DNA of 5,345 nucleotides, taken from contig CAMYMX010000288.1 of NCBI GenBank assembly GCA_947259605.1, positions 1-5,345 of the forward strand. Direction: 5' to 3'. The position numbers were made by a program, and so were the translations under genes. The notes below the pieces were generated by a model. That model saw only the letters and a program-made list of their open reading frames with translations. It did not search any database and was not told where the DNA came from. The DNA comes from an uncultured Polyangiaceae bacterium (GTDB lineage Bacteria; Myxococcota_A; Polyangia; Polyangiales; Houyiibacteriaceae). Positions 1 to 4,348 of this stretch are shown one piece after another (positions within the stretch are counted from its first letter, which is position 1; each line of letters begins with the position of its first letter).

Positions 1-659
1 CGCTTCCCGTTGCCGAGCTCAAAGCTGTGAAGAACGCCGCCCACGTGACGCTCAACGATGTCGTTCTGGCCACTGTGGCAGGGGCGCTCGATCGTTTTTT
101 CGAATCCCGCGGTGAGACGCTATCGAAGCCACTGATCGCAAGTGTGCCAATGGCGGTGGCGTCTTTGGTGGATGCGCCGCGCGAGGCGGGGAATCGCGTG
201 GCCAATCTATTCACGTCTCTGTGCAACGATGTTCGCGACCCACTCGAACGCCTGCACAAGATTCACGCCGTCACGGCGCAGTCCAAAGAAGTGCAGGGGC
301 AGCTCGGAATCGAGACCATGCTCGATTGGTCCGAGGCCGCGCCTGCCGTGGCCTACCGCTGGGCTCTCGGTGCGTTCTCGCAGTCGGGCTTGTCCGATGT
401 GCTGCCGCCAGCGGCGAACCTCATCGTCTCGAACGTCCGCGGTCCGGATCATCCGCTGTTCGTCGCGGGCGCCCGGCTTCGGACGATCTACTCGGTCGGC
501 CCCGCGGTCGAAGGCATTGGTCTCAATATCACGGGCTGGAGTTACTGCGGCGACATCGCGTTCGCGCTCATTGCAGACGCGGCCGCGATTCCCGATCCAC
601 ACTGCATCACCGACGCCATGCGTCCGGCTCTCGATGACCTGATCCGCGCCACCCTGTGA
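1..659 (+). CDS. WS/DGAT-family acyltransferase (wax ester synthase / diacylglycerol acyltransferase-like), 3' part
   Basis: The reading frame is open from the left edge (first full codon at 3), so the 5' part of the gene lies outside the window; the GTG at 27 is an internal Val codon, not a start. About 218 C-terminal residues are visible. They show family hallmarks: NDVVLA at visible residues 18-23, an 'AGNRVANLF' segment leading into 'DPLERLHKI', and SNVRGP (visible 143-148, usually SNVPGP), followed by the 'YSVGPAVEGIGLNITGWSY' block of the DUF1298-type C-terminal domain. Known family role: transfer of a fatty acyl group from acyl-CoA to a long-chain alcohol or diacylglycerol, making storage wax esters or triacylglycerol at the membrane. 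The catalytic HHxxxDG motif belongs to the unseen N-terminal half, so activity cannot be judged. Some members acylate other alcohols, so the substrate is open. An NTF2-like gene follows after 21 bp. Confidence 0.88.
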   Translation, partial: LPVAELKAVKNAAHVTLNDVVLATVAGALDRFFESRGETLSKPLIASVPMAVASLVDAPREAGNRVANLFTSLCNDVRDPLERLHKIHAVTAQSKEVQGQLGIETMLDWSEAAPAVAYRWALGAFSQSGLSDVLPPAANLIVSNVRGPDHPLFVAGARLRTIYSVGPAVEGIGLNITGWSYCGDIAFALIADAAAIPDPHCITDAMRPALDDLIRATL

Positions 660-668
660 AAAGAAAGC

Positions 669-674
669 TAGAGT
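669..674 (+). promoter_or_regulatory. Candidate -10 box (TAGAGT) for leaderless transcription of the NTF2-like gene
   Basis: TAGAGT sits within GCTAGAGT (667-674) and is followed by six C residues and then the ATG at 681. Its last base is at -7 relative to the A of the start codon, which is where a -10 hexamer should be if transcription starts at the ATG. No Shine-Dalgarno sequence is present at normal spacing; the only purine run, AAAAGAAAG, is about 13 bases or more upstream. No clear -35 is seen 17 bp upstream. The same octamer precedes the gene starting at 4249. Inferred, not proven. Confidence 0.4.
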
Positions 675-680
675 CCCCCC

Positions 681-1070
681 ATGAGCACACCTGCGATCGA
701 CACTTGGCACCAACTCATCGAGGATCGAAACGCTGCCGGCCTGGACGATATCTTGGCCGATGACGCCGTGTTTCACTCCCCCGTCGTCCACACCCCGCAG
801 CAAGGCAAAGCCCTCACGAAGCTCTATCTGAGCGCGGCGATCATGGTGCTCGGTGGGAACAAGTTCGAGTACGTGCGGGAAGTCATCGGCGAGTCCGATG
901 CCGTCCTCGAGTTCACGGCGGAAGTCAACGGCATCATCATCAACGGCGTCGACATGGTCCACTGGAACGAAGACGGGAAAATCGACGACTTCAAGGTAAT
1001 GATTCGCCCGCTCAAGGCGGTGAACCTGCTTCACGGCTTGATGAAGCAGATGCTCGGCCAGATGGGGTAG
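681..1070 (+). CDS. NTF2-like / SnoaL-like small protein
   Basis: A 129-residue protein with the size and pattern of the NTF2-like superfamily (cone-shaped alpha+beta barrel). An N-terminal helix (TWHQLIEDRNAAGLDDILADD, about 8-28) is followed by the typical 'AVFHSPVVHTPQQGKA' segment (29-44). A helix comes next, then strands ending in 'INGVDMVHWNEDGKIDDFKV' (87-106) and the frequent closing 'MIRPLKAVN' motif (107-115). Members include polyketide cyclases, ketosteroid isomerases, dehydratases and many non-enzymatic binding proteins; the sequence does not show which applies, and I see no unambiguous catalytic Asp/His set. It lies 21 bp after the WS/DGAT gene in the same direction, so it may be co-transcribed with it, although its own leaderless promoter is also plausible. 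It may act on or bind a hydrophobic ligand (inference). No signal peptide is seen, so it is likely cytoplasmic. Confidence 0.82.
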   Translation: MSTPAIDTWHQLIEDRNAAGLDDILADDAVFHSPVVHTPQQGKALTKLYLSAAIMVLGGNKFEYVREVIGESDAVLEFTAEVNGIIINGVDMVHWNEDGKIDDFKVMIRPLKAVNLLHGLMKQMLGQMG

Positions 1071-1084
1071 CGGGGCCAGCGCGG
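1071..1084. other. 14-bp convergent gap without a clear terminator
   Basis: The NTF2-like gene (+) and the TerB-like gene (-) end 14 bp apart, both with TAG stops. The gap is GC-rich and holds no stem-loop followed by a T tract on either strand. Transcripts may therefore overlap tail to tail or rely on Rho-type termination (inference). Confidence 0.5.
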
Positions 1085-1591
1085 CTAGCGCAGCGTCGAG
1101 AGCTTGTCGCGGTGCTTGGCTTGCAGGGCGTTGTAGTCGTCTTGGGTGAGGCTCAGCGCTTTGGCGAGGCGGCGCAGCTGGGTTTGCTCTTCATGTTTGA
1201 GCACGTGGTCGGCGACGGCCATCTCGATCAGGACTTCGAGCACTTCGAGGCGCAGCTCTCGATCCGCAAGCTCTCGCAGATCGCGCGTCCAGTCGTGGTC
1301 GCCAAGAAGCGCCACGTGACTGATTTGATCGGCGAGAAGCCCGCAGATCGCATCGACGCCCGCCGGGCTCAAGCCGTGGACGCGGCTCAGCTCCTTTTGG
1401 ATAGTCGCTTCTTCTTGGACCGAATAGTGTCCATCGGCGTAAGCGACCTTCGCAAGCAAGCCAGCGACGGCGGTCACGATGCGTCGCGTCGCGTCGTCGG
1501 CCTCTGCGAGGTAGCGCTCGACGATTTCCGCCAGGCGGTCACGCGCTTCGGGTGTCAATTCATCGGGCTTGTCTTTGCTACCAAAGATCAT
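1085..1591 (-). CDS. TerB-like (tellurite-resistance TerB / DjlA-type helical domain) protein
   Basis: A 168-residue protein starting at ATG 1591; the frame stays open upstream to 1660, but that extension (MGRSQGGPLA...) is low-complexity and overlaps the preceding gene. After a charged N-terminus (MIFGSKDKPDELTPEARDRL) comes an all-helical region with two copies of the TerB signature: 'KVAYADGHYSVQEEATIQKEL' region at about 48-68, and 'AVADHVLKHEEQTQLRRLAKAL' region at about 125-146. The acidic residues D53, E60/E61, D128 and E134/E135 fit the metal-binding positions of the fold. The second copy has lost the usual Gly (ADH instead of ADG). TerB domains are found in tellurite/stress systems and in many stand-alone envelope-associated proteins, where the function is poorly known; no other ter gene is nearby, so tellurite resistance should not be assumed. 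It is the last gene of the minus-strand block, 41 bp after the small membrane protein. The ribosome binding site is weak. Confidence 0.78.
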   Translation of the reverse strand: MIFGSKDKPDELTPEARDRLAEIVERYLAEADDATRRIVTAVAGLLAKVAYADGHYSVQEEATIQKELSRVHGLSPAGVDAICGLLADQISHVALLGDHDWTRDLRELADRELRLEVLEVLIEMAVADHVLKHEEQTQLRRLAKALSLTQDDYNALQAKHRDKLSTLR

Positions 1592-1632
1592 CGGGGCTTC
1601 AATAGACCGGACGCTGCCCCTGCACAAGGGCG

Positions 1633-1848
1633 CTAGAGGCCCGCCTTGACTGCGCCCCAAACGATCGCGCAGATCGCGGCGCCGGCGATCCCTAAAAGGA
1701 GCCCATCCCGCACGAAGAACGGAATGAGCAAAAGAAGCAGACCGGCGCCCAGTTGTACGGCCCGATGCTGCTTCTTGCCGTAGACGAACATGACGAAACC
1801 CACGCTACTCACGATGAGGGAGACGATGAGATAGGCGGGCTCCAGCAT
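1633..1848 (-). CDS. Small integral membrane protein (71 aa)
   Basis: Starts at ATG 1848, two bases after the methyltransferase stop (TAG, 1853-1851). The longer open frame to 1938 is rejected because its first 30 residues are Arg-rich, overlap the methyltransferase and precede an obvious membrane-protein N-terminus (MLEPAYLIVS). Three hydrophobic segments are visible: about 6-23, 32-46 and 49-66. Between the first two is a basic turn, 'YGKKQHRAVQL' (23-33), and 'FFVRDG' separates the second and third. The pattern 'VGFVMFVYGKKQ...QLGAGL' with a later 'PFFV' resembles a widespread family of roughly 70-residue uncharacterised membrane proteins in proteobacteria and relatives (recalled resemblance, not a search). 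Its function is unknown. The 2-bp spacing implies co-transcription, and probably translational coupling, with the methyltransferase. Confidence 0.75.
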   Translation of the reverse strand: MLEPAYLIVSLIVSSVGFVMFVYGKKQHRAVQLGAGLLLLLIPFFVRDGLLLGIAGAAICAIVWGAVKAGL

Positions 1849-1850
1849 GG

Positions 1851-2885
1851 CTAGCCGGGCTTGTACGCCACGGCCGCGGACGACGGGCCGGCCAAAGGAA
1901 TGACCTCGAAGCGATCGAAGCCGGCGTCGCTGCACCATTGCTTGAAATCCGCGCCCGAATAGTCGAACGCATCACCAAACTCGATGAGCATGTTGAGCGA
2001 CATCAGAAGACCGAACGCGTTTTCCCGCCGTGCGTCGTCGATGAGCGCTTCGACGACGATGAACGCGCCCCCGGGAGGCAGCGCGTCGTACGCGAGCTTG
2101 ATGAGGTGCTTCTTCTTTTCGAGGTTCCAGTCGTGGAGAATCATGCCCATCGTGATGACATCGGCCTTCGGAAGCGGATCCTTGAAAAAGTCGACGACAG
2201 CGGTCGAGACCCGATGCGGCAGCCCGGCTGCTTTAATGTACTTCTTGGCGATGGGCTCGACCTTGGGTAGATCCGCGCTGACGCAGTGCATGTGGGGGTT
2301 CTCCGCCGCAACCATGCAGGAAAGTTGGCCGGTTGCGCCGCCGACGTCGCAGAGCGTCTTGTAGTTCGAGAAATCGAACTTTTTGGCGAGCGCTCGGAAG
2401 TTGCCGGCGGACACGCCCGCCATGGCGGCCATGAACTGCTCGATTCGCTCCGGCACCGCGTAGAGCTTGGCGAACATGGGTTCGCCGGTTTCTTTGATTT
2501 CGTTTTGTGGTTCGCCCGTCTTGAGCGCTTCGGTGAGGTTGTTCCAAAACCCGTACAGACGGCTGCTCGACATTTCGAGGATGCCGCCGATGTAGTTCGC
2601 GCCCTCCTTGTCGAGAAAGACCGCCGTCTCGGCCGTGTTGCCGTAGAGCGCGTCGGGCCCATCGCCGTCACGGCGCAGCAATCCGAGGGAGACCAGCGCG
2701 TCGGGGAAGTCTGGAATCGCGCGCGGGTGCAGACCCAATCGCTCGGCGATCTGTGCGCCGGTCATCTTGCCAGTCCCGAGCTCGGTGAATAGGCCGAGCT
2801 CGACGGCGGTCAGCAGCGTGCGGGAGCCGAAAAAGCCCATGCCGACTTGCATGATGTGGGTAGGATCGAGCTCTTCTTCCTGCAT
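1851..2885 (-). CDS. SAM-dependent O-methyltransferase (Methyltransf_2 / acetylserotonin O-methyltransferase-like)
   Basis: A 344-residue protein of the usual length for this family. The N-terminal 90 residues form the winged-helix dimerisation domain ('LLTAVELGLFTELG' at about 24-37, then 'TGAQIAERLGLHPRAIPDFP'). The Rossmann-like catalytic domain follows: SAM-binding motif DVGGATGQLS (180-189), the acidic ribose-binding segment SADLPKV (203-209), 'DFFKDPLP' (232-239), and 'MILHDWN' (248-254). H251 in that segment is the predicted catalytic base, and E279 and E302 are candidate supporting residues. The C-terminal 'AGPSSAAVAYK' strand is typical. Known relatives methylate hydroxyl groups of phenolics, polyketides, hydroxyneurosporene or N-acetylserotonin; the substrate here is unknown. 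The start is fixed by a consensus Shine-Dalgarno. The neighbours are an EthD-like gene 68 bp upstream and a small membrane protein 2 bp downstream, which suggests small-molecule tailoring or degradation (inference). Confidence 0.88.
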   Translation of the reverse strand: MQEEELDPTHIMQVGMGFFGSRTLLTAVELGLFTELGTGKMTGAQIAERLGLHPRAIPDFPDALVSLGLLRRDGDGPDALYGNTAETAVFLDKEGANYIGGILEMSSSRLYGFWNNLTEALKTGEPQNEIKETGEPMFAKLYAVPERIEQFMAAMAGVSAGNFRALAKKFDFSNYKTLCDVGGATGQLSCMVAAENPHMHCVSADLPKVEPIAKKYIKAAGLPHRVSTAVVDFFKDPLPKADVITMGMILHDWNLEKKKHLIKLAYDALPPGGAFIVVEALIDDARRENAFGLLMSLNMLIEFGDAFDYSGADFKQWCSDAGFDRFEVIPLAGPSSAAVAYKPG

Positions 2886-2891
2886 GGACCG

Positions 2892-2898
2892 CCTCCTT
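2892..2898 (-). promoter_or_regulatory. Consensus Shine-Dalgarno (AAGGAGG) of the methyltransferase
   Basis: On the minus strand AAGGAGG lies six bases before ATG 2885. It is the strongest ribosome binding site in the window and settles the start codon. The 68-bp gap it sits in (2886-2953) shows no clear terminator and only a poor promoter match. Confidence 0.85.
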
Positions 2899-2953
2899 CA
2901 ATCGAAATCGGATCCTTACAACTGGAGCCCCCGGGAAGGCAACACAGAAAAGG

Positions 2954-3310
2954 CTAGGCGTCTTCGGTGGCGAAAAAGAACGAGCAGTTCGGCAGGTCCA
3001 TGAACGCTTCTTGGGCGCGCCGCAGCTCGTCGATGAGCTTGTCGCCGGCGCCGGAATCCATGAACGCCACGACATCGTTCTCGCGAACCCACCAGATTTC
3101 CACCATCCCGTCGTACGGCGCCTTGGTGCCGCGCTCCTGCATGATCTCGAAGTTCTGCTCTACGCGGAGTGGCGTGGTGGTCACGCATCGGAGGCCCTCG
3201 GAAGCGGCGGCGATCGCACGCGCGGTTTCGGCGTACTTGGCCCACTCCTCCGCGAACGCCTGCTTCGACATCCCCGGCTTACGACGCACACACTGAACGA
3301 ACTTGATCAT
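2954..3310 (-). CDS. EthD-family protein (dimeric alpha+beta barrel)
   Basis: A 118-residue protein with the EthD-domain pattern: an opening strand MIKFVQCVRRKPGMS (1-15), where 'RKPGMS' is a family signature, then a helix 'FAEEWAKYAETARAI' (19-33), a strand 'RCVTTTPL' (41-48), and 'YDGMVEIWW' (66-74), another hallmark. The C-terminal part is a helix 'LIDELRRAQEAFMDL' (92-106) and a final strand SFFFATED. EthD-like proteins are small ferredoxin-fold dimers found with degradation enzymes and some biosynthetic clusters; a few act as cyclases, decarboxylases or dehydratases and many have no assigned reaction. The usual His in the 'HW..xH' region is replaced (EW and YAET), so an altered or non-catalytic role is possible. 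The gene starts 36 bp after the PH/zinc-ribbon/TM2-like gene and precedes the O-methyltransferase. A GAGGAG ribosome binding site supports ATG 3310. Confidence 0.82.
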   Translation of the reverse strand: MIKFVQCVRRKPGMSKQAFAEEWAKYAETARAIAAASEGLRCVTTTPLRVEQNFEIMQERGTKAPYDGMVEIWWVRENDVVAFMDSGAGDKLIDELRRAQEAFMDLPNCSFFFATEDA

Positions 3311-3315
3311 GATGG

Positions 3316-3321
3316 CTCCTC
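3316..3321 (-). promoter_or_regulatory. Shine-Dalgarno (GAGGAG) of the EthD-like gene
   Basis: On the minus strand GAGGAG lies five bases before ATG 3310 (GAGGAG-CCATC-ATG). It is in the 36-bp gap after the preceding gene's TGA stop, consistent with co-transcription and independent ribosome loading. Confidence 0.65.
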
Positions 3322-3346
3322 GCCCCCGTTGCGGAGGTCCCCATTG

Positions 3347-4249
3347 TCACAAATTCGGATCGGGGCTGCCAATATTTCCGGTGGGCAGCGCCCCGTCTTT
3401 GGAGTGGAGGCCGTTTCGCGCTTTTGCACGCGTGAGCAGTGCGTCGCCGATGTGGATGAGCGCGAGCAAGGCGAAGATCGGCGCTGCAACCGCGACACCC
3501 TCGAACCCGCGTCTCAGGGTGGCCGGAATGAGGGTGCTCAAGAAAAGCGCCCAGAGCAGGGTGATGCCCGTGATCTGGAGCAAACCGTACTTGTGGTAGC
3601 CGAGGTAGAAGTCGCCCAGGCCCGGCAAGAACAGCGAACGGAGCGCAGCCTTCTTCGGGCTCTTGAACTCTTCTCCGCACTTCTTGCACGAGGGCGGCGC
3701 GTCGTCGGTTGCCGCGAAGCAGCGCGGGCAGAGGTTTTGCCAGCCGCCCTCCTTGCTGGCGGTCGATTCGAGTAAGCCCTTGAGCTGGCGGGCTTCGGAG
3801 CGCTTCACGCCGTGGAACATCAGCTGCTCGTGTCCCGTGCGAATGAAGATGTAGCTGTTACGGCCCGAGGTGGCGCGGATGCGGTCGAGCGGGAGCTGGC
3901 TCGCGAACATGCGTGGGCGTTGCTTCGAGTCGGTGTGGATCAGCAGAATGCGTTTGTCGGTGAGCACCAACGTGGTGCGGTTGGCAAACGGGTTCATCGA
4001 GCCCGCGGTCAGCACCCACCAGCTGAGCTGCCGTGCGCCGTTGGTGGCAAAGCGAACGGCCTCCATCGGATTCATCACGCGCTGAAGAACGGGCTCGGCT
4101 TTGCGGAGCATCTCCGCGCGCTTGCGATCGCGCCTTTTGATTCGGCCGGTGCGGATGTGCGGAAACATCTCTTCGAACCGGACCGCGATCGTCGTGGGCA
4201 GAAGGGCTTTGAGCTCTTCTTCTGGCTGACCCCCCTTCGGCATGAGCAT
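3347..4249 (-). CDS. Membrane protein with PH-like domain, zinc ribbon and TM2-like C-terminus
   Basis: With start ATG 4249 the protein has 300 residues. ATGs at 4264 and 4243 are in frame, and the frame is open to 4699, but the far extension overlaps rmuC antisense and looks non-coding. 4249 is preferred because a -10-like TAGAGT ends five bases before it. Order of parts: a basic N-terminal region rich in Arg/Lys (about 33-50); a bacterial PH-like segment (about 90-160) around 'TLVLTDKRILLIHTD' and 'LPLDRIRATSGRNSYIFIRTG'; a zinc ribbon with C174, C177, C188 and C191 (CxxC-x10-CxxC); a TM2-like motif PGLGDFYLGY (209-218); and hydrophobic helices at about 224-245 and 252-271. No enzyme motif is seen. 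I infer an inner-membrane protein with a cytosolic PH-like and zinc-binding part, function unknown. It is the first gene of the minus-strand block and is divergent from rmuC. Confidence 0.75.
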   Translation of the reverse strand: MLMPKGGQPEEELKALLPTTIAVRFEEMFPHIRTGRIKRRDRKRAEMLRKAEPVLQRVMNPMEAVRFATNGARQLSWWVLTAGSMNPFANRTTLVLTDKRILLIHTDSKQRPRMFASQLPLDRIRATSGRNSYIFIRTGHEQLMFHGVKRSEARQLKGLLESTASKEGGWQNLCPRCFAATDDAPPSCKKCGEEFKSPKKAALRSLFLPGLGDFYLGYHKYGLLQITGITLLWALFLSTLIPATLRRGFEGVAVAAPIFALLALIHIGDALLTRAKARNGLHSKDGALPTGNIGSPDPNL

Positions 4250-4254
4250 CGCGC

Positions 4255-4263
4255 ACTCTAGCA
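4255..4263 (-). promoter_or_regulatory. Candidate extended -10 (TGCTAGAGT) for the PH-like/zinc-ribbon gene
   Basis: The minus strand reads TGCTAGAGT followed by GCGCG and then ATG at 4249. This contains an extended -10 TG dinucleotide plus TAGAGT, with a partial -35 TTGAGG (4281-4276) 15 bp upstream of the hexamer. The spacing would put the transcription start at or within one base of the ATG, giving a leaderless mRNA. If so, the ATG at 4264 (which supplies the TG) is not the start. The octamer GCTAGAGT is identical to that before the gene at 681. Confidence 0.42.
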
Positions 4264-4308
4264 TGGGCGCGCCGCCCTCAATCAGCGCTGCGCAGGCCGT
4301 CCCGATGG

Positions 4309-4317
4309 TGCTAGTAT
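4309..4317 (+). promoter_or_regulatory. Candidate extended -10 (TGCTAGTAT) of rmuC
   Basis: TG-C-TAGTAT matches an extended -10 (TGnTAnnAT-like). Transcription would start near 4324, giving a leader of about 25 bases that contains the purine-rich GGGGGA before ATG 4349. The hexamer at the -35 position for a 17-bp spacer (TGCGCA) is poor, which is tolerable with an extended -10. Sequence inspection only. Confidence 0.38.
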
Positions 4318-4336
4318 CGCGGCTAGCTCGATTTTC

Positions 4337-4342
4337 GGGGGA
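4337..4342 (+). promoter_or_regulatory. Shine-Dalgarno-like GGGGGA of rmuC
   Basis: GGGGGA lies six bases before ATG 4349. It is a moderate anti-SD match, and with the membrane-anchor N-terminus that begins directly at this codon it supports 4349 as the start. Confidence 0.5.
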
Positions 4343-4348
4343 TTCTTG

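Larger units (their letters stand above)
4265..4348. promoter_or_regulatory. Divergent promoter region between the PH-like/zinc-ribbon gene and rmuC
   Basis: This intergenic stretch (84 bp from ATG 4264, 99 bp from the preferred ATG 4249) must carry the signals for both divergent genes. It contains the partial -35 TTGAGG for the minus gene, TGCTAGTAT for the plus gene, and a GCTAGC palindrome at 4322-4327 near the expected rmuC transcription start. On the minus strand the TAGTATC element reads GATACTA, itself -10-like, so one AT-rich patch could serve both directions. No clear operator dyad is seen. Confidence 0.45.

Noticed and set aside
207..1034. 275-codon open frame on the minus strand
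   Set aside because: It runs antisense across the WS/DGAT gene, the intergenic gap and most of the NTF2-like gene. Its translation is rich in Arg/Asp/Val with no family pattern, as expected of a shadow frame in GC-rich DNA.
1476..1500. Short GCGTC tandem run (gcgtcgcgtcgcgtcgtcg)
   Set aside because: It lies inside the TerB-like coding frame and encodes ordinary helix residues (DDATR). It is explained by GC-rich codon choice, not a repeat element.
1592..1632. Possible promoter TTGTGC / TCTATT before the TerB-like gene
   Set aside because: The -35 matches only three positions, the spacer is 15 bp and there is no extended -10, so it is too weak to annotate.
1592..1660. N-terminal extension of the TerB-like protein to 1660
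   Set aside because: The extension overlaps the end of the membrane-protein gene and has no domain character. The ATG at 1591 gives a normal TerB-like N-terminus.
1849..1938. 30-residue N-terminal extension of the small membrane protein
   Set aside because: It is Arg-rich and antithetical to a membrane N-terminus, and it lies wholly inside the methyltransferase gene.
2886..2953. Possible terminator or promoter in the 68-bp gap before the methyltransferase
   Set aside because: The GC-rich stretch around 2925-2935 does not form a stem with a following T tract, and the best -35/-10 pair (TTGCCT/TAAGGA) is poor. Only the ribosome binding site is convincing.
3011..3775. 254-codon open frame on the plus strand
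   Set aside because: It spans two recognised minus-strand genes and the gap between them. The product is low-complexity (Arg/Glu/Ala) with no motif.
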